From contig VUYT01000020.1 in NCBI GenBank assembly GCA_008802785.1, forward strand, positions 310,001-374,000: a stretch of DNA of 64,000 nt, written 5' to 3'. Positions 30,972-43,497 of the stretch are shown in pieces (position 1 is the stretch's first letter; each line of letters starts with the position of its first letter). This DNA is from Symmetrospora coprosmae (taxonomy: Eukaryota; Basidiomycota; Cystobasidiomycetes; Symmetrosporaceae). The notes beneath the pieces were generated by a model. That model did no database searches and was not told the DNA's origin. It saw nothing but the letters and a program-made list of their open reading frames with translations. The position numbers and the translations under genes are program-made.

Positions 30972-33900
30972 TCACTTCTTCTTCCCTTTGCTCTTGGTGA
31001 CGACCTTGAAGTTGAGCTCTGGCGCCTTGGGCGCAGGGATGAACTTGAGCGCGTCGGCCATGCTAGGCTGCTGCGACTGCTTCTTCGCAGCCACACCCAC
31101 CGGCCCAGCAGCGGGCTCGAGGAGGGCCGCAAGCGCGCTGCCCGTGACGGGCTGCAGCTTGCCCGCCTTGATGAGCCGGTGGTCGGCCTGGCGCTTGTCG
31201 GCGAACGCGTCGGCAAAGTGGCGGCCGTCGAGCGTGCGCGAGGACGAATACACGCTGTCACTGATGAGTTCGCGCACCGACTTGTCGAGCGGGACAGGGA
31301 AGGAGAGCAGCATCTGGATAAAGTCGTCGACTAGGGAAGGTCAAGAAACGAGGTGCAGACAGGTATGTCAGCGCAGGCGCTGGATGCAGAGCTGAGAGAA
31401 CTGCTCACCCGGGATATCGAGACCCTTGAGAGCCTCCTTGCACCACTTGAGCAGATCGGCAGACGCAGGAGCAATGTTCTCGTCAATCTTGCCAGCAGAG
31501 AGTGGTGTGGCGGAGCGGCCATTGCTGACAATAGACTTGACCACGGTCGGAGCAGCAGCAGTCGGTCGGGGAGCAGCAGCGGGCGTCGAGGCAGCTGCTC
31601 CGCCAAGGCGGGAGGCCTTGCTAGAAGCAGGGACAGCGGTAGAAGGGACAGCGGTAGAAGACCGAATCACTGCGGGCGCTTTTGTAGCAGCAGGAGCAGG
31701 AGCAGGCGTGGGAGCAGCCGCAGAAGTCGCCACTTTTGGCGTTCCGACAGTAGTCCAGGCGCCGCCGAGGCCGGCAGATGCGGTAGCCTGCAGAGGGTCA
31801 ATGCATGTCAGCAAAGCTCGGACGGATACAATCTCGGCATATGACCTCGACTCACGGATGCGGAGCGGTTCTGTCCGATGGACGTAGCGTAACCCTTGCT
31901 GAGTGCGGCTGATTGGGCCTGAGCGTTCGCAAGGGCTTCCTTCTTCTTGCGCGCCTCCTCCTCCTGTATCTCTTTGAGCGTCCTCTTGACTGTGCCCGAA
32001 GCCGTCTTTGCGGCGGCGGCAGGTGCAGCGGGCTTTGCCCAAGGCGAAGCGGCAGGAGACGAGGCTGCAGGCACAGGTGCAGAAGCGAGGTCGCCCCAGC
32101 GCGAGGAGGCCGGAAGACTGGCAGCCGCTTCCTTGGCGACTCTCTCGGCCTCGGCAGCCTCTTCTGCAGCCGTGCGGGCAGCCTGCAGCTTCTTCTCCTG
32201 CGCACGCCGGATCTCGGCTTCCCTCTGCTCCTTTGCCTGGATCTCACGCAGGGATAGGGAGGAAGTGGATGTAGGAAGGGCGGACGGCGTAGCCGCAGCA
32301 GGTTCTTCGGCAGCACCGGAAGCCTTAGCCCACGGCGCAGACTTAACGGGCGGAGTACCGGCAGAAGCGAGTGCCGAACCGGAGACGAGGGTGCTGAGTG
32401 AGAGCTCGTTCTTGGCTGCAGCGGACCCAGTCTGGGTCACAGGCTGCTCGCCCTTCTTCTGCTTGTCGAAAGCTTCCTGAGTTGCGGTCGAGACCTTGCC
32501 GGTAAGAGGTGCGGACGGAGTGGCCTTCTTGGCTTTCTCGGTGATGACCGGCGTCGACGGTTTCTGTACTGTCGCAGTCTGAGCAGGTGGGGCAGGTGTC
32601 GCGTTCGTAGACCAGCCCTTCTTGTTGGAAGCAGCATCATTAATCCGCGTAGCCTCTACTGCGGGAGCTGCCGGCTTCTCAGCAGCTAAGTCCGTCTTCT
32701 CTGGAGTCGGCACATCCTCAACAGAAGTGCTTGCCGGCTGAGTCTTCAACGCGTCCGCAGCTGCGGGTGCCGTGGCATCGCCCCACGGATCCGATGCGCC
32801 GACTGACTCGGGCTCTGCAGCGGCGGCGGGAGACTGCTGCTCCAGCGCTTCCGTCGGATCGGCATTGTTGACGGCGCTGAGCACAGTGCCACGTCCGATG
32901 GGCGATGGGGCGGCCTCCCAACCCGCCGCAGCTCTATGGGCTGTCACGACAGGGCTGATGGGACCCGGCACCTGCTGGGTCTGCGCAACGCGTCGGGCGA
33001 TCTGATCGAGTGCGACGCTGTCTCCGCCCAGGGCTGAAGAGCCGCGCTGCACAGCCGACGAGGCAGGGGCGGGAGCAGGTGACATGTCCGCCCAGGGGTC
33101 GAGACTGACTGTCTCCTGCTGTGCCTGCGTCGACACCTGAGTGGCCGAGTACTGCGGCTCAGAGTACTGCTGCGGGAAGCTGGGCTGAGGTGAGTATATG
33201 TGATTGTCCGGCTGAGGCGTGAGGAGGTCGCGAGCAATGGACCCAACGCCTTGCAGGCTGGAAGATGAGATTGAGGCATTGCGAGACGCGGGCTGGGAGC
33301 CAATGGCAGCACTCGGGGCGTGCCTGTACGCCTGCTGCTGTTGCTGGGTGTGCCACTGCGCGGGAGAGGCGGTTCGATGGACGAGCGGGGACTGACCGAG
33401 CGGTGGCTGACCGATCCCGATGCCGGGAGGAGCGTACATTTTCTGGACAGGCGCCGACAGGAACGGCTTGTGCACGTCGCCGATGCGCGAAATGAGCGCC
33501 CCGAGTGTCTCAAAGTCGACAGACTCGACTCGCTTGACGAGCAGCGTCTCGGAGAAGAAGCCCTGTACGTACCAGTCCTGCATCTGCACGGCCGAGAAGG
33601 GGCCCTGCAGTTGCCCGGACGGATCCCGGTACTGCCAGAAGATCTGGTCGGGTGTCAGCTGAGGGCGGACCGGGGCTGGAGGGGGCGGGGTAGGTTGCGA
33701 GCGCGGCAGGAACTGCTGCTGCAGGTGTGCCATGGAAATCTCCTGGACAGGCGAGCGCCGCGCAAGGAGCTCAAGGCCCTCGACGGCGGCGGCGCGGGTG
33801 GGCGTCATGTTGTGTCCGTTCGAAGTGCCGGGCCTGCTGATGGAAGCACCAATGCCTGCCGACTGACCCGCTCGGGGGGTGCTGCCCAGGAAAGGCTCGT

Positions 33901-34964
33901 TCGCCGACGCGGTGCCAATGCTGAGATGGGACAGCGGGGCGGTGATGGAATTTGAGCGCGAGGAAAGGGCGGACGCGCTGTTTATGGCTGCAATCGCAGA
34001 AGGGGGAACATTTGCACCCGCTCTAGCAGGGCCAATGAGTAGATCATCGAGCAGAAGAGCGGGATTCGAAACTGAAGTAGACAGGCCCGGTCGAGAGCCC
34101 TCGACTAGGTTGGCCGCAGCAGTGCGTCCAGGAGCTGGAGATGCGTTGCGGCTCTCGCTTCGCGCTCCGGCGTCATGCGCTTCCTGCGCAGATATTGCCG
34201 GCTTCGCATCATCTGGGGCTCTGGGTCGCTCCAGCTCGATAGGGTCGCTCTGGACCGGCTTCCAAGTTGCGTTTGTCTGCCACGGATCGCTCTCAGGAGC
34301 GTCTTCGTTGGCAGGCGAGTTGCGCCCAGATGACGGCTGCGAATCGTCCTCTGGCTGAAGATGCCTCCACCTGTTGCTGGTCCACGAAGGCCCGGCTGAC
34401 CTGGGCTGAAGAGGCTCGCGCTCCTCCCGCAGGTTTGCTCGCGAGTTCCCTCTGCCAATGCCGAGCAGTGCAGGTCGATCGCGGTCGCGCTCTGCGCCAC
34501 CACCTCCGCTGCGAGAGTAGGATTGCGTGACATAGCCATCGCTAACGGCGGGTGCTTCGCGTTCGTCGCTGCCGTAGGTGCCCATGCCGGGACGGCGTCG
34601 CTCAAAGGACGTGCTGCTGCCACTGAGGCCGTTGCCTATACCAGGCGACGCGACGCCCCCCAAGACTCCGCCTTGAATGCCATAGCGATGCTCCCCAGAG
34701 GCCGTTCGTCGCCCTCCGCCTAGAGCGCCGATGCTGCCCAGACCGCCGCCTCCAATACCGTTGGCGTAATTCGCACTGCCTGGAAGACGGCCTAGTGCGC
34801 CATAGTCGTTATTGCTGCCGTGACCGCTGCGGCGTGAAGAGTTACCAGCCGAGCCTGAGGACAGCCCTCCAGCGCGTTCTCTGTCCTGGTTGCTGTGATA
34901 GTGGCTGCCGCCATGCTGATACTTTGGATTATCCATATGTTGAGACTGCTGCTGGTGGTGGTGG

Positions 34965-35005
<41 letters not shown>

Positions 35006-35696
35006 ATCTGGGGCCTGCAGCATGGAGGGATAGGTTCGCGATGTACGCACAAAAATTTAGCGGGCGGAGAAAGGGAACCGACCGGGGAGTGGCTTCGCAG
35101 CCTCGACAAGCATCGCGAGAGCTCACCTCGAATGCAGAGTAGAGCTCGTCGAGCTCAATCTTTGCCTTGAGCTCGCTGCTCCAGAGCCTGAGCAGTGTGG
35201 GCTTGCTGTAGAGCCACTTGAAGCGCTGGACCTGGGCGGGTTCGGTCGAATCACTGGCAGCGGCAGCGTCACCCGTCTCGCCAGCACCTCCAGCAGGCGG
35301 AGACGGCTCTGACGGAGATGCTGCGGGGTCGTTCGCGCCTTCCTCCTCCTTCAACACGGCAGCCTCCGTCCTGCCCTTGCTGCGCAACCCAGAGCTGGAG
35401 CTCCGTTCGCCCGAAGTCGTCCTCTCCCTCGCAGCCGAGAAGCCACTGCCAACTCCTCCTCCTCCTCCGATGCCACCGCGCAGCATCCCAAACACGTCTC
35501 CTGCAGTGTTGGCGCTGTGCTGCCTGTTGTGCAGATTCGGCCTGCCACTGCCGGTGCTGCTCGACGTGCTGTCGCGGAGACTGCTGCTGCCGTCCGTGCC
35601 TGCGGTGCCTGACCCCGCCGCTGCTGCTTTTGAGCTGCGAGTCGTCCCAGTCCGCCTCGAGCTGCCGCTGCTGGATGCTGCCGTAGAGTAATTCAT
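30972..35696 (-). CDS. GYF-domain protein (Smy2/GIGYF-like)
   Basis: Exons (transcript order) 35696-35127, 35014-31856, 31787-31409, 31330-30972; 1488 aa. GYF domains bind proline-rich peptides; Smy2/Syh1 and GIGYF proteins act in mRNA decay, translational repression and COPII-linked traffic. Key parts: a conserved N-terminal helix (QRFKWLYSKPTLLRLWSSEL, residues about 160-185), a long disordered Gln/Ser stretch with a polyGln tract, and the GYF domain near residues 642-700 (FWQYRDPSGQLQGPFSAVQM, DWYVQGFFSETLLVKR). Next is a Glu/Lys/Ala-rich helical part (SLREIQAKEQREAEIRRAQE). A C-terminal domain contains DLLKWCKEALKGLDIPGVDD and SVRELISDSVYSSSRTLDGR, ending in a KSKGKKK tail. ATG at 35694-35696 is the first in frame. 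Confidence 0.87.
34968..35005 (+). repeat. (CTG)n tract coding polyglutamine in GYF protein
   Basis: About 12-13 CTG triplets on the plus strand (CAG on the coding strand), just after the first intron. Encodes the polyGln run near residue 195, followed by a short His run. Confidence 0.9.
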
Positions 35697-36381
35697 GGTT
35701 TGATGCGCCTGTGAGGTGAGGGAATGCGTATTATTGCGCAAGTGTCGAGAGCTTTATGTGTGTGTATGATGTGGGTATGGGTGCGAGAGAGAGCGAGCGG
35801 CTCCTCAAAGCTCGCAACGAGGCAGGCCAGGGTGGCAATCCGCAACATCGGCAGAAGCACGCAGAAGTAATAGCAGAGCATTCCATCGTCCTTCCTCGTA
35901 GAGTAGTCCGCTCTCTTCCAGGCGCACTCTCGGTCATAGAGAGAAGTCTGCAGCTCTGCATAAGCACGCGAGGGAGAGATCCAGAATAACGGGAGTCAAC
36001 ACATCCCCAGAAACCTACGAATACAGACTGAAGGAACTGCAGTATTAGACCATCATCATCGTTAAGAGAGGTAAAGAGAGGTGAAAGATGGACGAAGGTA
36101 GGGCACCGATGAAAAGTAGCTGCGGGTGTTGCTTTTGCGGTGAGGAGAAGTGGCCAGATGCCCAGCTGATGGTGGCACGACAATACTGAAAGGGTGAAGC
36201 CAAGAAAGTCGTAATGAAGTCGAATGTTGCTGGGAGTAGTCTCCTCCGGACGGCTGCATCGCTTGCTGCGCCGGTGTCGCTGTGTCTGCAAATACCCCCC
36301 TAAGAAGTCATGGCTCTGCAGGTGCGGGACGGCAGGTTCAGCGATGGCGTTATCTGGCAGGGACGCTGCTTCCGCAGTAAC
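35697..36381. other. intergenic between GYF gene and MAPKKK gene
   Basis: 685 bp. The right part is the MAPKKK 3' UTR and the left part the GYF-gene promoter and leader. AGAGAGAGCGAGCGG-type purine stretch near 35786-35800. No further gene seen. Confidence 0.4.
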
Positions 36382-39300
36382 TCACTTGTACAGCGCACTA
36401 GTGTGCCAGTCCCAGCTCTTGTCCAGCGTGAGGAACTTGTGGCAGAGCAGGCGCGAGGCCATGGGCCGCCTGTCCGGATCGCTGCACCCGGCAAATCAGA
36501 CATCAGCCGTCTGCCGCAATCAAGCTGAAAAGTAGGGCCCGCTCACGCGTGGAAGCACTCTTTGAGGAAATGACTGGACTGATTGGACAGGATCACATCC
36601 TTTGGGATGGGCGGCGCCAGTCGCTCTGCTCCGAGCTGTGCGAGGAAAGACAATGCCCCTCGGTCAGCTTGCCAGGCGATGTAGGCGGAAGAGCCCGACC
36701 CACCTTGAACATGGCCTGAATGGCTTCTTCAGAGTCCCAAGGGCGTCTGCCAGCGAACATCTCGAGCACCACGCAGCCGATGCTGATGGCGTCGGGTTCA
36801 CGTCAAATCCGCGAGCGACAGATGATACAGAGAGGAAAAGCACTCACGACCAGATGTCAATCTTTGCGCTATATCCCTTCCGCTGATTATGCACGACCTC
36901 AGGAGCCATCCAGAAGATGGAGCCCTGCATCGACATGTTGCTGTTGTTGTTATAGATGTCGTTGCTCTTCTTGCTGATACCAAAGTCCGAAATTTTAACC
37001 GTTCCGTCCATCTTGACGAGAATGTTATCGGCTTTCAGGTCGCGATGCAGAATACCCCGCGAGTGGAGATACTCGAGGCCTTCGAGAATCTGCACCGTAA
37101 AGAACTGGATGACGTGCTCCTCAAACTTCCCGTGCTTGCGCAGACAGCGGCCGACGCTCCCTCCCGGAACATACTCTAGGAAAATCGACAGGTGCGAGCG
37201 CGACTCCTCGAAGCCCAGGTACGAGACAATCTTCTCGTGCTCGAGATCCTTGAGCAGCTCGATCTCGGACTTGAGCGCTTCGACTACGCTCAGCTGACGC
37301 GTGTCGTCCTTGTCCGAGGCTGTTCTTGGTAGCTCGACTTGCTTGACGGCTACCATCTCGCCGTTCGTTACGTTGAAACCAATGTAAACGTGGCCGTACG
37401 TGCCTTTGCCGATGAGCTCTCCCTTGACCCATTTGATGGGGGCGACTGCGCATGTGTGGGCAGACAATCAGTCAGAGCGCTGGCCGCGCTTAAGGGGGAA
37501 AGCCTGACTTACGCTCTTCCTTGTCGGCGCTCACGGGCTCTTTGGCCGACGAGAGAGCCTCCGCTTCTGCCGACGTGACCTCTTCGATCTTCCTGCCCCA
37601 AACTTTGGTGCTCTTCCGGCGGGCCAGCTTCTCCTTGATTTCGTCCTTGGCACCCATGATGAGAGAGCGGGCGGCAGACTCCTCCTTCTTGAGCTTGCTC
37701 TTCCTGTCCTGCGCAACCATGCGGATCGACTTTCTGTTCGAGTTGAAGCGGCGGAAGAGCTCCTTCTCTGGCTTGCTCTCCTTGGCGGGCTGCTGTGGCT
37801 GCATGAGCTCCGGCTCCTCGTGGATGGGCGAGGTTGGATCGAAGCGCGGCATGGCAGGTGATGGACCAGCGGAGTCGAGAGCAGGCGACGAGACGGCCGA
37901 GCCTGGACCAGAGATGCCCGCATCCACTATAGGCTTGTCGAGATCGTGCCCAGGAAAGTACTCCTCCAGATTGTCGTACACCTGCTCGACTGGTGGTCGG
38001 TACAGCCACGCATTGTTGCTGAAGCTGGCTCTGCGATTCATTGGGTTGCCCCTCTCGCTGTCCGGGTTGGCACTGGATGTGCTGGCATCAGCGGCCGGAG
38101 CGGTTTTGCCACTGGCACTGCCGCCTCTGCTACCTGGCCGAGAATTGCCTTCATCGATTGCAGAGGGAATGTCCTTGCTGGTCTGACGCGGTCGCCTAGA
38201 GATGGCTGAGCGCGGAGACGCGCTGCGCTTCTCGATGGCAGGAGACGGCGCCGAGACACCCGCTTTGATGACATTCCTTGACGCGAGCGCCTGCTGCTGC
38301 TTTTGCATGTCAGTCTGCACTCGGAGCGAAGGCTTTTCGTGCCGGGGTGACGAGAGGGGTGATTGCTCGAAGCCAGCAGCGGGCAGGGCAATGTGCTTTG
38401 GCGGGGCCTGCCGCGCTGCAGACGAAGGCGTCTCCGACGGAATCGCAATGACCTTGGGCTCAGTAGTTGAGGCAGCATTCGCTGGGGCTTTTGTCGGCTG
38501 CATCTGAACGGCCCAGGTCATGACTTCGTCGTCATCGTCCTCATCCGGATTGTACGAGAACGCCGGCGTCGGTACCTGGCTGGTCGCCGATGGCTTCTCC
38601 GTCGCTTGGCTGGCTGACCTTTCAACCAGATGGGTGGTATTCTGGGCGCCATCGGTAGACCTTGGTGGTGCTGCGGTCTTGCCAAGCGTACTGCTCTCCT
38701 CGTCAGAATCGCCGGATGCCAAGTGCTGTTTGGGCCCGTAGTGCTTCTTCCCAAGTGTGTCCTCATCATCGTTGCTACCGACGCTGCTGTTCGGGAGACC
38801 GACGAATAGGTTTGCCCATTCTCTCGCTTTGGCATCGTCACTGATGTCTGCGTCGGCCGTTAGGTATGGGGGGCCCGAAGCTCCCTTGCCTGTCACTGCT
38901 GGAGCGGGGCCGTTACTATCCTTGGGGATATCAGGCGTATCCTCCGTAGCAGCGTCAATGGAGCCACGCAGGACTTCAACGCCCTGGTAGATATCGTCGG
39001 CGCTTGCCGTGTCGCCTTGATGGACAACATTGCTGACTTTCGCGTTGTCGGTCGTAGCCTTCTCGCCTGCCTCTGGAACACGCTGTAGAGCTGGAATCCG
39101 CGGCAGGAGGGAATGATCAGAAGATGGCGTCGCCAACTCTGTAGTGCTATTTGATGACGAGAAGCTCGGTGGACGTTCCGCCGCCGCCCTGTCACTGAAG
39201 GGGCCGTCAGATGACGTAGACGGCCGACTTGAGCCAGGCGATCTCTGGTGGTGCTCAATGGATGAGCTGGACGAGCGAGCGGAAGATTGTTTGTCGAACG

Positions 39301-42300
39301 ATAACGAGACTTGCATAGGCGGCGAATGGTGCGCCGATGTCTGGGAGACGTGTGAGGGGTTCGATGGCGGCCGGTGAGTCTGGACGTAGTCGAGCTGGTG
39401 CTGGCGATGATCGTTCCGGCCCGCTGACTGAGCTGACTGAGAAGCCCCCTGGAAATATGCCAGACTGTTCTCCTCCCCTTGCCCTCGGCTATTGCCAGGC
39501 CCCTGCTGCTCCGAATACTGTGCCGGCGGCGAGCTGGTGAATGGCACATCCTCGGCAAAGCGTTGTTGGCTGTGATATTGCGGCATCTGCGCCTCGGCGG
39601 GGCTGAACGCGCTGTACGGTCTCTGTTCGTATGATGCCGCACGGCCCTGTCGCGCGTGCATATTGTGGAGGTCCTGGGAAGGCTCGGCGAAGCCGCCCGG
39701 GAAGTGGCGGTCCTGCTGCTGTCCCTGCTGCCGATGACCGAGAGCATCCTGCAAGGTCTCGCCAGGATGTAGCGGCAGTCGCTGAGGCCCACCGACAGAT
39801 TGTAAGGCCGGCGACATGACGACAGGCCTCTGCTGCCCAAGCATCTCGAAAGAGGGTCGTCGGTTGGCGGAAGTGGATGGCGGATACGAGGGACGACCTT
39901 GCTGCTGCTGCTGATGATACTGCCTGGCGTTGTTAGAGTCAAAGTGAGGGGAAGGGAAGGGAGATTGCTGCTGCTGCTGCTGATGGTAGCCTGAAGCCGA
40001 GGCGGGCCTCTGCACGTAGGGTGGGTACGAAGGCACTCTAGGACTGGTATTATTGAGCGGCGGGCTTCGGAGGTGATTGCTGGTGACTGGCGATAGCTGC
40101 GAGTTGAAGCTTTGCTGGCTGGGACCCCTACTCGGCTGCCTCGATCCGCTGGCTTCGTGACCGGAGGACCTGCCGGTCTGTCCCACTGGGGACGGGCGGC
40201 GGGCAATATCATCGTAAATCCTGCCATTGGCTGACGAAGTGCCGGGATAGCCCTGTTGACGTTGCGCAGATGCGTTGGGCATATGCGAGGGCATCACGGC
40301 ACCGGAGCGCGGCGGCAATGCTGGAGGCTGCGAGGCCGGCCCTGCTGAGCGCAGATTGTCCATGCTCTTCGCCATGTGGATACCGCGCACACCCAGACCC
40401 GAGGTGGGCGGAATGCCTGGCTGGCTGCCTGGCGTCAAGCCTTGAGGGTGCTCGTGCGGCTGATATTGCTGCTGGACATGTTCGAAAATAGTTGGAGGGG
40501 GCTGAGCGTGTCGTATTGGCGGTGCGCCGTAGCCCGAGCCCGAGGCCGACCCAGACATGCCTTGGTGATGAGAAGGCTGCGGGAAGTGCAAGAAACCGGA
40601 CGGACCCAAGCTCGGAGGAGGTGCATTCCGGCTCGCAGGAGCTTTGGCAGTAGCCATGGGCGCACGGCCGCCGTCCTGGTTCGTCGCGGAGTTTGCCCGC
40701 GGCCTGTATATCGGCCCTGATGGCCCCACACCCATGAGTTGTGGGCCGAGCGACGCTTGCGCGTTGCTGTGACTGCCGCTAGTGGACGGGTATTGTTGCT
40801 GGCGCAGCGGCATGTTCGGGTACGGCTGCTGCTGCTGCTGCCGGTCGTCCCAGGTCGATCGCACCGGCGCCTCTGTCCTTGCTTGTCTGTCTCCTCTTCG
40901 CAAATGTCCGGGTCGTTCCAGAAACTCCGGATGACTCTGCTGATCTGACGAGCTGCCCGCACTCGAGCGTCGATCCCATGGGCTCCTCTGCGACGAGCTC
41001 TGCTCTCGATAGTCGGTAGGTGGATGCAGCGAGCCGCCAGATGAGCGGCGGTCATCGTCGAAGAACGGGGGATTGGGGGGCTGGCGGTCGAGCGGGGGCG
41101 AGTGATACGAGGATTGCCTCTGAGGCTGTTGAGCCGGGTCGCTGCGCTGGTGAGGGTAGCCGCTGCCTTGCGAGTGATACTCTGAATACGCCGGCTCATT
41201 CGATACAAGACTAGGTGACTCTTGCGGAGATGAGCGTCGACCTTGCTGTTGGCTGCCGTAGCCTCTCGGTCGGCTCAATGACGAGTTGCTCGATGTCTCG
41301 ACCAAAGAGTCTGGACGCTGTGCATATTGTTGGTGCTGGTTATATCGCTCCCTATGACTGTCTGATTGATTGGATAGCGGGGGCGGTGGGTAGCTGCCGC
41401 TATGAGGCGAGCGTGGTGGATGGAAGTCGGAGCCAGCCTCGGCAGCACCTGCTCTCCTGTCGCCCGTTCGAGCGTACCCGGCGTGGTGCGATGGAGGCAA
41501 GTGAGGCGAAACAGAGGATTGCCCAGACGACGGAGTGCCGGAGACCGCGAGCTGCACGAAGAAGAGCGGAGCGGGGGTGATTTCGCCGCTCAAGACGCCC
41601 TGGCTGATCTGCCACAGCTCGCTGTCATCGAGCGGGGTGCCCGGGTCGCCCTGTTCGAGAGACGACAGATGGACTGTGCAGTGGCTAAAATCATCATCCG
41701 GTATGTGGGCTTTTGTGTAAAGGCGCTCGCGGATGGCAGCTGACGACTGCACGCCGTTCAGGTCGACGCGGCTAAGCTGCTCGTGGTCCTGCGTGACGAG
41801 GACGAACGTCGGCTTCTTCATTGAGGACGCTGCTGAGCTCGGACCTGGTCGAGAGCTGCTGCCACCGCTGTTGCTGGCGCTGCCAGAGTGGTGATGCGCC
41901 TGTGCGGGTCGCCTGCTGAGCTCGGTAACGGGCGTGCCGCTCGAAGACGACGACGGCTGAGGCGAGCCGAGGCCTTCCGTGCCTATTCCTATTCCTGCGC
42001 CGCTAGGTGCAGCACCACCTCCTGCTCCTCCTGCTGCGCTCCTGTGCTCCGACGAGCTTGCTGTAGTAGGCCGTACGCTTGCGCTCGCGCTCGGGCTTGC
42101 TGTGTCTGCTGGTATTCCTGATGATGATGATGACGATGGTGCGACAAGCGACTCGGTCGTCGGGGTCCGACTGAACGGCGGCGACGTCTTCAAGTCGGGC
42201 GATCTCTGCGCGGACGGATGAGTACGGGGAGCAGTCGGTGAATGCGGTCGATACACACACGCGTAGACGCGAGTCGAGGGGTCGGAGAATCGTCCAGATC

Positions 42301-42772
42301 AGCGTCTACCGTCGCAATGAGCCCTCGTCTTCCAGGCCAGGCAGGCGGGCCATGTCCAAGTGCATGCACCCATCTCCTCCCCGGGCTTGCCAATATTCAC
42401 AGCAGGACAACTCACAGGACCGCTCAAAGGCTGCAGCGACTTGTTGGAGCTGCTGCTCTTCTCCCTCTCGTGCCTCTGCTTCCTCGACAGCACCTCAAAC
42501 CCCAGCTCGCGCAGTCCTCCCGATAGCCTATCTAGCCCGCGTCGGGTCCTGCTGCTTTCGGCAGTGGCAGCGGCGGTGGCAGCGGTCCCAGTCCCAGTGC
42601 TCGCAGTGTGCCCTCCTGCGTCCCCTGCACCCGTCCCCGTCGGCGAGGATGAGCCTGCAGCGGGTCCCGAGGCGGCTAGTGATGCAGCAGGGGCTATGGT
42701 GCTGGGTGAGGCAAGCGGGCTGACTGGGTGCTGGTGGTGACTGCCTCGACTCGCGTCATCCTTGATGGCCAT
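36382..42772 (-). CDS. Bck1-type MAP kinase kinase kinase
   Basis: Exons (transcript order) 42772-42416, 42205-37513, 37445-36848, 36782-36704, 36635-36547, 36481-36382; 1971 aa. Bck1 acts between protein kinase C and the Mkk kinases in the cell-wall-integrity cascade. An RA/ubiquitin-like segment near residues 260-340 (FVLVTQDHEQLSRVDLNGVQ, RERLYTKAHIPDDDFSHC) is typical of Bck1-like N-termini, followed by 1300 disordered residues rich in Gln, Ser, Pro. The kinase domain spans about 1686-1960: GELIGKGTYGHVYIG loop, VAVKQV lysine, HRDLKADN catalytic loop, SDFGISKK, WMAPEV, DIWSIGCVVLEMFAGRRPW and DPDRRPMASRLL. Four small introns interrupt the kinase part. The Ste11/Byr2 group is the alternative, but it has a SAM domain not seen here. 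Confidence 0.88.
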
Positions 42773-43497
42773 CCAGCCCGCAACAGCTGCTCCTTCCCTT
42801 GCGTGTGTTGGTCACAGTAGTATGCAGTGATTTAATACAGCATACAGTATGTGCTGCTTGATGATTTGAAACCCAAGCCCCAGCCTGGCTTCTCAGTCGT
42901 CGCTGTATGCGTGAGATGGAGAGAAGAAGCTCGTCCCCAGTCGGAGTCGCCGGGCTGTGGGAAAGGCTGCCGGCTACTGTATATTCCAGTCGCACAAACG
43001 CTTGACGGCGTCAGAAAGGGCTATTACGGGTAGATGGAGCAGTTGCAGACAGCAGCTGTAAGAACGTACTTTTCGAATCGTGCAGGTGAGACGCCAGGAT
43101 GGGGCGGGGCTCCCCACCTTCGACTTCGCTGTCACGCGCTAATTGCCATGTCACACTCTTAAGCGCACCCGAAGGTACCCGTCCTGAGCTCGAGTAGTGC
43201 AGCGAGCAACGTGTGCTGCCGAGCAGCTGTGGCTCTGACTACATACCCGTATGCACGCGACGTAGCGCAATGGACGGAGGACGGTGCTTGTCACGACGTG
43301 GAAATCCAAGTACACATACACAAAGAAGCGAGGACGAATCTGACTAGGTCGAACAGCCAGGAGCGGCGAGAGGACCTGCCCGGCTTGTGGAGCAGGTTGT
43401 TCTCTTTTGACGTAATGAGTGCGTGGAAGAGCGGGGATGCGAGTCGAGAGAAAGGGGTTTTGGTGATACGGATGCTCTGCGGTCAGAAGGTGGGATT
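42773..43497. promoter_or_regulatory. intergenic, upstream of MAPKKK
   Basis: 725 bp between the MAPKKK start and the stop of the next minus-strand gene. Near 42839-42857 there is an imperfect inverted repeat around CATACAGTATG. No gene, tRNA or repeat recognised. Confidence 0.4.
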